This document shows, in pieces, positions 1-5,612 of a stretch of DNA of 5,612 bases. A model generated the notes under the pieces. It was not told where the DNA came from. It saw nothing but the letters and a program-made list of their open reading frames with translations, and searched no databases. A program made the translations under genes and the position numbers. Source of the DNA: an uncultured Saprospiraceae bacterium (GTDB lineage Bacteria > Bacteroidota > Bacteroidia > Chitinophagales > Saprospiraceae); the NCBI GenBank assembly GCA_937969485.1, contig CALBVQ010000144.1, forward strand, positions 1-5,612, read 5' to 3'. The number at the start of each line of letters is the position of its first letter. Position 1 is the first letter of the stretch.

Positions 1-1
1 A

Positions 2-1018
2 TGGGTACAAGCAAATAATTATTCTAAGTGGAGATCAAACAGAGTAAATGAAGGGATCCTTATGAAAAGAGGAATCTTAAATCCTTCTCCTGATCAAGCT
101 GATAGTAATAGTTTCGATACAGATGCGTACTTAAACGGTCAATATGACGGAAACGTAAGAAAGAACTTAGAGGACCTTAAGACAGGTGGTGAAAGACCAG
201 TTAACTTTAGTGATGGTATCCTTTTACCTGATTACAGGTTGCCAACAGAAGCAGAATGGGAATATGCTGCTTTAGCATTACAAGGAAACCAGGCAGCTTC
301 TAAGGATGAGATAATAACTGATAGAAGATGGTTCCCGTGGGATGGAAATACTGCAAGATACAAGGTAAGAGACAAGTACCAAGGTCAGATGCTTGCAAAC
401 TTTAAGAGAGGTAGAGGTGATTACATGGGTATGGCTGGTGCATTGAATGATAAAGGTCACATAACTGTTGAAGTAGATAAAAATTATCCGAATGATTTCG
501 GATTGTACAATATGGCAGGAAACGTTAGTGAGTGGACTGCAGATGTTTACAGACCTACAACTTCAACAACTTTGAGAGACGCTGAGAATCACGATTTAAA
601 TCCATTTAGAGGAAACGAATACCGTGAAATCATTCTTGACGAAGACGGAAGACCTGTAGATAAGGATAGCTTAGGTTACCTAAAAACACGACCTGTTGAA
701 GATACATTGATAGCTGGAAGAGAGAACTATAAGAAAGCTGATGTAAAAAACTATCGTGATGGTGATGATGAGACAATTACTTATGAGTTTGGTAAGTATA
801 CACTAATCAACGATAAGTCTAGAGTTATTAAAGGTGGATCATGGGCAGATAGATTATTCTGGTTAGCTCCTGGTACACGAAGATTTATGGACGAAGAGAC
901 ATCAAGCAAGACAGTAGGATTCAGATGTGCAATGATACGTGTGGGTGGACCTTCTGGAAATGAAGATTCTTCTGGAAATGAATTTAAAGCAAGAAAACCA
1001 GTGAAACGAAGATATTAA
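2..1018 (+). CDS. gldJ: Gliding motility/T9SS lipoprotein GldJ, C-terminal part (5' end outside window)
   Basis: The frame is open from base 2, so the ATG at 62 is internal; the upstream residues (WVQANNYSKWRSNRVNEGIL) belong to the same fold. The visible part is 338 residues; full GldJ proteins are roughly 550-560 residues and begin with a lipoprotein signal, not seen here. It carries the formylglycine-generating-enzyme (FGE-sulfatase) fold: RLPTEAEWEYAA at about 79-90, GLYNMAGNVSEWT at about 167-179, RVIKGGSW at 274-281 and GFRC at 306-309. After KGGS the two catalytic cysteines of true FGE are replaced (ADRLFWLAP), so it is read as a structural, non-enzymatic member. In Flavobacterium johnsoniae GldJ is an envelope lipoprotein needed for gliding and for GldK stability and type 9 secretion. 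A basic tail (KARKPVKRRY) ends the protein. The murF gene next door supports GldJ over the paralogue GldK. Arg is encoded mostly by AGA, as in the outer-membrane gene at the right edge, which suggests strong expression. Confidence 0.88.
   Translation, partial: WVQANNYSKWRSNRVNEGILMKRGILNPSPDQADSNSFDTDAYLNGQYDGNVRKNLEDLKTGGERPVNFSDGILLPDYRLPTEAEWEYAALALQGNQAASKDEIITDRRWFPWDGNTARYKVRDKYQGQMLANFKRGRGDYMGMAGALNDKGHITVEVDKNYPNDFGLYNMAGNVSEWTADVYRPTTSTTLRDAENHDLNPFRGNEYREIILDEDGRPVDKDSLGYLKTRPVEDTLIAGRENYKKADVKNYRDGDDETITYEFGKYTLINDKSRVIKGGSWADRLFWLAPGTRRFMDEETSSKTVGFRCAMIRVGGPSGNEDSSGNEFKARKPVKRRY
951..986 (+). repeat. 18-base in-frame tandem duplication in the gldJ 3' end
   Basis: CTTCTGGAAATGAA occurs at 951-964 and again at 969-982, giving an 18-base (six-codon) period. 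It encodes two successive SGNE units (SGNEDS then SGNEFK) in the linker between the FGE-fold core and the basic C-terminal tail of GldJ. The frame is kept. Confidence 0.85.
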
Positions 1019-1040
1019 TAATTTCTTTGTAGAAAAAAAT

Positions 1041-1075
1041 AAAAAGCTTCCCATAATTTTGGGGAGCTTTTTTTT
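1041..1075 (+). terminator. Rho-independent terminator of gldJ
   Basis: AGCTTCCC (1045-1052) pairs with GGGGAGCT (1061-1068) through eight pairs including one G-T wobble, with an 8-base loop (1053-1060). The stem can extend through AAAAA/TTTTT (1041-1045 with 1068-1072). A run of eight T (1068-1075) follows directly. It lies 23 bases after the gldJ stop codon. Confidence 0.88.
1054..1061 (+). promoter_or_regulatory. Candidate -7 box for murF inside the terminator loop
   Basis: TAATTTTG matches the Bacteroidota -7 consensus TAnnTTTG exactly and lies 26 bases before the murF ATG, so transcription would start near 1067-1069. A TTTG at 1026-1029 could be the -33 element, but the 24-base spacer is a little long. 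In AT-rich DNA the match could be chance. Confidence 0.35.
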
Positions 1076-1087
1076 ATATATGGAAGT

Positions 1088-2353
1088 ATGGATATTAAAG
1101 ATTTATATAAACGATTTCTGAAATGTAGTTCGGTAAGTATTGATACGAGGACTTTACTACAAGATGCACTGTTCTTTGCTATTAAGGGTGATAATTTCGA
1201 TGGCAATCGGTTTGCCCAGGCGGCGATTGAAAAGGGAGCTAAATATGCAGTTGTAACTGATGAAACCCTTGTAGGAGATCAGTTCATTCTTGTTGCTGAT
1301 TCACTTTTAGCACTGCAAGAGCTCGGTAACTACCATAGAAAGAAACTAGATGATACGATCTTTCTTTCCTTAACGGGAAGTAATGGGAAAACGACGACTA
1401 AAGAGTTAATCTCACATCTTCTAAGTGAAAAGTATAAGGTTCAGCATACATCAGGAAATTACAATAATCATCTTGGCGTTCCGCTCACTTTGCTAGGGAT
1501 AAAAAGTTCAACTGAAATTGCAGTAATTGAAATGGGTGCAAATCACCTATTGGAAATAGCCAATCTATCCAAAATTGCAGAGCCAGACTATGGCTTAATC
1601 ACTAACATTGGCCGAGCGCACATTGGCGAGTTTGGTGGAAAAAAGAATATTATTAAGGCCAAGACTGAATTGTATGATTTCCTAAAGAGCCACAGCAGAC
1701 CTATATTCTTTAATGACGATAATGAGATTTTGGTAAAGTCATTGGGAGGATATGAGAACAAACTTAGCTATTCGCAGCTATGTGATAGGTATAGATATAA
1801 TCTTTTGGGCTTACAGCCCAAAATTTCTTGCTCGATAGATGGAGTAGAATGTACTCTAGATCTAGGTGGTGAACACAATGCTGAAAATCTTAGATGCGCA
1901 ATTGCAGTTGCTTCACACTTTGGGCTTGACCCAAATCAACTACGAAGAGGTATCTCAAGTTTTCGAGCACCAGAAAATCGGTCACAGTGGATAAATACAC
2001 GGAGAAATAAAGTTTTTCTAGATGCTTATAATTCGAATCCAGATAGTATGAATGCTGCTGTGGAATACGTTCTAAGTACTAAAGATGAATCCATTGCTAT
2101 TGTGCTCGGAGAAATGCTTGAGCTGGGTGAGTACTCTGTACAAGAGCACACAGATTTGTATGAGCTTCTAGAATCTAAAGGAGTAGACTTTTACTTGATT
2201 GGTGAAAGCTATATGCATATCGATTCAAGTAAAGTTTTTGCAACACTTGAGGAATACACCGCACGGGAGAATTTAGACTTATGGAATGGCAAGACGGTAC
2301 TACTCAAAGGAAGTAGAGGAATGAAGATGGAGCGTTTATTGGATTACCTATAA
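1088..2353 (+). CDS. murF: UDP-N-acetylmuramoyl-tripeptide--D-alanyl-D-alanine ligase
   Basis: Cytoplasmic ATP-dependent ligase that adds D-Ala-D-Ala to the UDP-MurNAc tripeptide, the last soluble step of peptidoglycan precursor synthesis. All three Mur ligase domains are present in 421 residues, normal for the phylum and slightly shorter than the E. coli enzyme. The N-terminal substrate domain has DTR (19-21) and FFAIKG (29-34). The ATPase domain has the P-loop TGSNGKTT (96-103), EMGAN (148-152), TNIGRAHIGEFG (172-183, His178) and the likely carbamylated Lys192 in KTE. The hinge has GEHNAENL (261-268). The C-terminal domain has the MurF hallmark DAYNSNPDSM (312-321), LGEMLELG (340-347) and LLKGSRGMKME (405-415). 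The ATG at 1088 is chosen because the protein then starts at the usual place before the DSR-like motif; the ATG at 1080 is out of frame. No Shine-Dalgarno is visible, as is usual in Bacteroidota. Confidence 0.96.
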   Translation: MDIKDLYKRFLKCSSVSIDTRTLLQDALFFAIKGDNFDGNRFAQAAIEKGAKYAVVTDETLVGDQFILVADSLLALQELGNYHRKKLDDTIFLSLTGSNGKTTTKELISHLLSEKYKVQHTSGNYNNHLGVPLTLLGIKSSTEIAVIEMGANHLLEIANLSKIAEPDYGLITNIGRAHIGEFGGKKNIIKAKTELYDFLKSHSRPIFFNDDNEILVKSLGGYENKLSYSQLCDRYRYNLLGLQPKISCSIDGVECTLDLGGEHNAENLRCAIAVASHFGLDPNQLRRGISSFRAPENRSQWINTRRNKVFLDAYNSNPDSMNAAVEYVLSTKDESIAIVLGEMLELGEYSVQEHTDLYELLESKGVDFYLIGESYMHIDSSKVFATLEEYTARENLDLWNGKTVLLKGSRGMKMERLLDYL

Positions 2354-3367
2354 GGTTTCAATCAGACGATTTGGTATTTCATTATTACAAGCCATTTCGT
2401 AATCTTTAAAGCTACAAGGGATGAGAACTTTCTCGTCATGATGAGATTTTATCCACCATCTCCCAGATTTTTTTGCCTTGATAAAAGATAAAGGGGACTC
2501 TAATCCTTCTATATCCACTACGAATTCGTTGAAATCTTCATTACTATCGATATTTTCTTTGTAGCAGTTGTCACGAGCGTCAATGAAGTACCATAGACCT
2601 TGCGCTATCAATTGGGCACTAACTCTATTAAAATCATACTGAGATTCATAACCTGTAATAAAAATCGCTTTGAGGCTATCGTTGTAACCAAAGTATCTAA
2701 ATAATTGAGTGTAGTTTTCAGCATCAAGTCCGCATGGCGAAGTTTCCTGTTGACCAGGCACTTCACTTTGCTTCATTACATTAAGGTCAAATTGTATAGT
2801 ATCGACATTTCTAGTTAATGGTTCAGCTTCCTCAATAGAGGCAGTGATTTCAGCTAGACGAATAACGTATTTGTTATTTAGAAGTGCTAAGGGAACGTAA
2901 TGGCCTTGTACACCCATAGAGTATACGGAAGTACATTTTGCATAGTCATTGGCAGAGTAAGGGGCACTTTTCTTTCCACAAAAGAGGCTAGAAAAAGATT
3001 TATGAAAACTATTTAGAGCAAAATGAAATGTATGAATTAATTCTTGGTTGTTCGTCACAACGATAGGAATTAACTTGCTTTCAAGAAGTTCGTTAAATAA
3101 GTTTATTAGAAAATTAGTGTCTGAATTTCTGATTTCACCAAGGTCGGCGAAAAATAAATTATCAAAATGGTGGTACATTTCGTAAAATTGTGCTCGAATG
3201 AAGTTCATGTGATCAGAATTGTCACTTAAAATTACAATTTGACAGTCATCAAGCTGAGGAAAAAGATCCTTATGTATCTTGATGGAACGACCAATGGATT
3301 CAGGTGACAGATCTGCTAAACCCTCAGTAATAGAAGGTGATACTTTTCGAAGCCAATTTTCTAGCAT
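2348..3367 (-). CDS. Arginase/formimidoylglutamase-fold protein, metal site degenerate
   Basis: A 339-residue protein resembling Bacteroidota proteins annotated as formimidoylglutamase or arginase (ureohydrolase fold). Visible landmarks are SIGRSIKIH (24-32), FADLGEIR (73-80), LIPIVVTNNQEL (99-110), VDTIQFDLNVMKQSEVPG (188-205), SPCGLDAENYTQLFRYFGY (210-228), AQLIAQGLWYFIDARDN (251-267), SGRWWIK (301-307) and IPCSFKDYEMACNNEIPNR (316-334). Catalytic ureohydrolases bind two Mn ions through GGxH, DAHxD and SxDxD. Here GGxH reads TNNQ, no DAHxD is recognisable around 125-160, and SxDxD reads QFDLN, so only Asp194 remains. Hydrolase activity is therefore doubtful. The start is the first Met and fits the usual N-terminus of the family. 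The 3' end overlaps murF by 6 bases. Family membership is firm; a role in histidine or arginine breakdown is not shown. Confidence 0.82.
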   Translation of the reverse strand: MLENWLRKVSPSITEGLADLSPESIGRSIKIHKDLFPQLDDCQIVILSDNSDHMNFIRAQFYEMYHHFDNLFFADLGEIRNSDTNFLINLFNELLESKLIPIVVTNNQELIHTFHFALNSFHKSFSSLFCGKKSAPYSANDYAKCTSVYSMGVQGHYVPLALLNNKYVIRLAEITASIEEAEPLTRNVDTIQFDLNVMKQSEVPGQQETSPCGLDAENYTQLFRYFGYNDSLKAIFITGYESQYDFNRVSAQLIAQGLWYFIDARDNCYKENIDSNEDFNEFVVDIEGLESPLSFIKAKKSGRWWIKSHHDEKVLIPCSFKDYEMACNNEIPNRLIETL

Positions 3368-3385
3368 AACAAATTATATTTTTAG

Positions 3386-3393
3386 CAAATATA
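3386..3393 (-). promoter_or_regulatory. Candidate -7 box for the arginase-like gene
   Basis: Read on the minus strand this is TATATTTG, an exact match to the Bacteroidota -7 consensus TAnnTTTG, ending 18 bases before the ATG. At the expected -33 distance only a weak TTA (3416-3414) is seen, 20 bases away. It lies in the 72-base divergent spacer (3368-3439), which must also hold the control region of the dehydrogenase gene. Confidence 0.4.
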
Positions 3394-3439
3394 AAAAAGA
3401 TTGATTTAAAACATAATACGCTTTATAAAAAGATTTAAT

Positions 3440-4675
3440 ATGAATGATTTACAACAAACATTGGAAGAATATAAATCGAAAGCGCCAGAAGTGCTTTTTG
3501 AATGGAATGATCAAGAAACAGACGCAAGGGGTTGGATAGTAATAAACTCCTTGAAGAACGGAGCTGCAGGAGGAGGAACAAGGATGAGGAAGGGGTTAAC
3601 CAAGGAGGAAGTAGTTTCATTAGCAAAAGTGATGGAGATTAAGTTTTCAGTTTGTGGCCCTCCCATTGGCGGCGCTAAATCAGGAATTGATTTTGACCCC
3701 AATGATCCGAGAAGGGATGATGTTTTAAAAAGGTGGTATAAAACTGTAATTCCTATCCTGAAGAGCTATTATGGAACAGGTGGTGATCTAAATGTAGATG
3801 AACTTAGAGATGTTATTCCAATCACGGAAGATTTAGGATTGTGGCATCCTCAAGAAGGAATCGTGAACGGACATTTGAAAAGTAGCGAAGGAGAGCGAAT
3901 AAATTTGTTAGGGCAACTACGGTTTGGTTGCGCAAAAATTATAGAGGATCTGTCTTATGTGCCAGACTCAGATTCGCGATATGCTGTAGCAGATATGATT
4001 ACAGGATATGGCGTTGCAGAATCAGTTAAGCATTTTTATGATATCTTTAAAGGGAACGATATTTCTAACAAGAAGGTTATAATACAGGGTTGGGGTAATG
4101 TGGCATCTGCGGCAGGTTATTATTTGGCGAGATTAGGAGCGAAGATAGTAGGTATAATAGATATTGCTGGAGGCGTTATCAATGAGGATGGATTTAGTGT
4201 AGAGCAGGTGGAGGAGATGTTCATTAATAAAGAGAATAATAAATTAACTGCTGCAAATATGATGTCATTTAGTGAAGCAAATGAGAAAATGTGGGACGTG
4301 TCATGCGATATTTTTATTCCAGGGGCAGCTTCTAAGATAGTTAGCAGGTCTCAAGTAGACAGGATGATTGCAAATAACTTGGAAGTTATTTCATGTGGAG
4401 CCAATGTTCCATTTGTTGATGACAAGGTGTTTTTTGGAAAAACGGCGGTAGAAATTGATGAAAAAATAGCACTAATACCTGATTTTGTAGCAAACTGTGG
4501 CATGGCGAGAGTTTTTGCGTACTTGATGCAGAATGATGTTGAACTTACCGATAAAGCAATATTTTCGGATGTATCTAATGTCATAAGAGATTACTTGTCA
4601 ATAATTTATAACAAAGAAAACACATTAACACATATTTCAAATAGGTCACTCTTACATTCAATATTACATGGCTAA
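3440..4675 (+). CDS. Glu/Leu/Phe/Val dehydrogenase family amino acid dehydrogenase
   Basis: Predicted cytoplasmic NAD(P)-dependent oxidative deaminase converting an amino acid to its 2-oxo acid and ammonia, or the reverse; the substrate cannot be read from the sequence. At 411 residues it has the normal family length. The N-terminal dimerisation and substrate domain shows GGGTRMRKGL (44-53), MEIKFS with Lys68, GPPIGGAKSGIDFDP (73-87) with the catalytic-type Lys80, and GTGGDLNVDE (112-121) with the catalytic-type Asp116. The Rossmann domain has GWGNVA (217-222) and an acidic Asp241 after the second strand, favouring NAD. Later motifs are IPGAASK (293-299), SCGANVPF (318-325) and IPDFVANCGMARVFAY (346-361). 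Classical glutamate dehydrogenases have GGGKGG and EGAN where this has GGAKSG and CGAN, so it belongs to a distinct branch that I know from Bacteroidota. It is transcribed away from the arginase-like gene. Start: first in-frame ATG after an A-rich leader. Confidence 0.88.
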   Translation: MNDLQQTLEEYKSKAPEVLFEWNDQETDARGWIVINSLKNGAAGGGTRMRKGLTKEEVVSLAKVMEIKFSVCGPPIGGAKSGIDFDPNDPRRDDVLKRWYKTVIPILKSYYGTGGDLNVDELRDVIPITEDLGLWHPQEGIVNGHLKSSEGERINLLGQLRFGCAKIIEDLSYVPDSDSRYAVADMITGYGVAESVKHFYDIFKGNDISNKKVIIQGWGNVASAAGYYLARLGAKIVGIIDIAGGVINEDGFSVEQVEEMFINKENNKLTAANMMSFSEANEKMWDVSCDIFIPGAASKIVSRSQVDRMIANNLEVISCGANVPFVDDKVFFGKTAVEIDEKIALIPDFVANCGMARVFAYLMQNDVELTDKAIFSDVSNVIRDYLSIIYNKENTLTHISNRSLLHSILHG

Positions 4676-4686
4676 GTATAAAAAGA

Positions 4687-4749
4687 GCGTTAAATTTTTG
4701 CTTTTTCTTGCGCTTACCTAAATAAATAAGTAAGTTTGCGTTAACTTTT
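4687..4749 (+). repeat. Two direct copies of GCGTTAAnTTTT flanking the promoter
   Basis: GCGTTAAATTTT (4687-4698) and GCGTTAACTTTT (4738-4749) differ at one base and start 51 bases apart, either side of the candidate promoter for the outer-membrane gene. The second copy covers the expected transcription start. They could be an operator pair, or chance in AT-rich DNA. Confidence 0.4.
4708..4738 (+). promoter_or_regulatory. Bacteroidota-type -33/-7 promoter for the outer-membrane protein gene
   Basis: TTG (4708-4710), a 20-base spacer and TAAGTTTG (4731-4738) fit the Bacteroidota primary sigma consensus TTG-N17-23-TAnnTTTG with ideal spacing. Transcription should start near 4744-4746, leaving an AT-rich leader of about 12 bases before the ATG at 4757, or about 33 before the in-frame ATG at 4778. 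This is the best promoter in the window. Confidence 0.65.
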
Positions 4750-4756
4750 AAATTTT

Positions 4757-5612
4757 ATGTCAATTAAATTATTCCCTATGTTAAATCGAATTTTGCTAGT
4801 TATTGGACTAGTAACCTTCATCGGACTATCAGGTCACTCACAAGACGATACCTGGTCAAAAGCAAATGTTACAGACGACATGACTGTCGATTCTGATCAA
4901 AACAAAAAATGGCGAATGGGTCAGTATAACTACTCGGCTCGACCAAAGCATGCAACAGAAATTGGACTTCATTTTGGACATTTCCATATTAATGGTGATG
5001 TTCCTTCTGATTTACCTTCTGGTTTTGGAGTTGGTGTGCACTTAAGAAGAGCTATTAATTATGTATTCTCTTGGAGAGCAAATTTACAGTATACAACTGC
5101 TAAAGGTTTGGATGGTAGAGAATCGTTAGTAAATGTTTTAAAAAGAGATAATACTACTCTTAACTTTCCTGGGTATGCAAATGATAGCAGACTTTATAGA
5201 AATTTCAGAGCAAATAATATCCAAGGATCTGTAGAAATCCTAACAAATATTGGGAATTTATTGTTTCACAAGCCTAGAAATAAGTGGAATTTTTATGCTG
5301 GTATCGGTGTTGGCTTAACTAGTGCTGATGTAAGAATGGATTACTATAATGGAGATACTCCTTATAATAATGATGCCGTGATTGGTGTTGAAAACAGCAG
5401 AGCTAAAAGAGCTGACATTAAAGGAATCTTAGATGGTACATACGAGAGCCAAGCAGAAAATGATAGAAATGTAACTGGAATCTTATTCGATAATGGATTC
5501 ATCATTCCATCATTTGTAGGATCAGTTGCCGTTTCAAGAAAAATAAATAAGAGAATAAATATCTCATTAGAGCACCAATTTTGGGCTCAGGATTTTGATA
5601 AGTGGGATGGTC
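4757..5612 (+). CDS. Outer-membrane beta-barrel protein, N-terminal part (3' end outside window)
   Basis: An open frame of 285 codons runs to the right edge without a stop. It begins MSIKLFPMLNRILLVIGLVT and continues to SGHSQDD; the segment from Met8 is a classical Sec signal peptide with a likely cleavage just before or after Gln29. Either Met1 (4757) or Met8 (4778) could be the true start; Met8 gives the more typical signal length. The mature part shows alternating strands rich in aromatic residues and Gly, such as HATEIGLHFGHFHING (65-80), GFGVGVHLRRAI, FSWRANLQYTTAKGLDG, KWNFYAGIGVGLTSA and RINISLEHQFWAQDF, as in eight-stranded barrels. Bacteroidota proteins of this look often end in an OmpA-like peptidoglycan-binding domain, but that part is not visible, so the OmpA assignment is inference. 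No Cys occurs, so it is not a lipoprotein. Arg is mostly AGA, as in gldJ. Confidence 0.8.
   Translation, partial: MSIKLFPMLNRILLVIGLVTFIGLSGHSQDDTWSKANVTDDMTVDSDQNKKWRMGQYNYSARPKHATEIGLHFGHFHINGDVPSDLPSGFGVGVHLRRAINYVFSWRANLQYTTAKGLDGRESLVNVLKRDNTTLNFPGYANDSRLYRNFRANNIQGSVEILTNIGNLLFHKPRNKWNFYAGIGVGLTSADVRMDYYNGDTPYNNDAVIGVENSRAKRADIKGILDGTYESQAENDRNVTGILFDNGFIIPSFVGSVAVSRKINKRINISLEHQFWAQDFDKWDG

Noticed and set aside
62..64. ATG as the start of the first gene
   Set aside because: The same frame is open to the window edge and the residues before it match the FGE-like fold, so the gene begins outside the window.
278..460. Minus-strand open frame within gldJ
   Set aside because: Lies fully antisense to a well-supported gene and shows no recognisable domain.
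1015..1206. Minus-strand open frame over the terminator and the murF start
   Set aside because: Antisense to murF, passes through the hairpin and has no family resemblance.
3401..3429. TTGATT-N17-TATAAA, a sigma70-like promoter for the dehydrogenase gene
   Set aside because: The spacing is right for E. coli but Bacteroidota use a different consensus, it would leave almost no leader, and such matches are common in AT-rich spacers.
3435..3702. Two minus-strand open frames within the 5' part of the dehydrogenase gene
   Set aside because: Shadows of a conserved coding region, with no domain and low-complexity composition.
4351..4584. Minus-strand open frame within the 3' part of the dehydrogenase gene
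   Set aside because: Antisense shadow of conserved motifs; no start context or family similarity.
4680..4706. Possible terminator of the dehydrogenase gene (AAAA-G-AGC pairing with GCTTTT)
   Set aside because: The stem is only seven mostly A-T pairs with a bulge and an 11-base loop; too weak to call.
4757..5612. PorP/SprF-type or lipoprotein assignment for the outer-membrane gene
   Set aside because: No lipobox Cys is present and no PorP/SprF motif is recognised; only a general beta-barrel is supported by the visible part.

Overview
The window looks like a stretch of a low-GC Bacteroidota chromosome, probably a T9SS-bearing and possibly gliding lineage. Three things point there. A GldJ-type FGE-sulfatase-fold protein sits directly upstream of murF, an arrangement known from Flavobacteriia. 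Two matches to the Bacteroidota promoter -7 box (TAnnTTTG) lie at sensible distances from start codons, with a third inside a terminator. The arginase-like and amino acid dehydrogenase proteins closely resemble the versions I know from this phylum. I cannot place it more finely than phylum.

Layout. Positions 2-1018 (+) hold the C-terminal 338 codons of gldJ, which enters from the left edge. A Rho-independent terminator follows at 1041-1075, and murF (1088-2353, +) starts only 12 bases after its T-run. murF converges on a minus-strand arginase/formimidoylglutamase-fold gene (2348-3367), and the two coding regions overlap by 6 bases at their 3' ends. A 72-base divergent spacer separates that gene from a Glu/Leu/Phe/Val dehydrogenase family gene (3440-4675, +). 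An 81-base spacer with a good Bacteroidota-type promoter then leads into an outer-membrane beta-barrel gene (4757 to the right edge, +), which is cut by the window end.

Functionally this is mostly envelope and core metabolism: gliding/T9SS lipoprotein, last cytoplasmic step of muropeptide precursor synthesis, an outer-membrane protein, and two genes with a possible link to glutamate or amino acid turnover. I see no tRNA, rRNA, CRISPR array, insertion sequence or phage gene. The window does not, on what I can see, contain a new multi-gene system. The points most worth checking are a conserved-looking but metal-site-degenerate arginase homologue, a promoter-like box inside the loop of the gldJ terminator, and an 18-base tandem duplication just before the functional C-terminal tail of GldJ.
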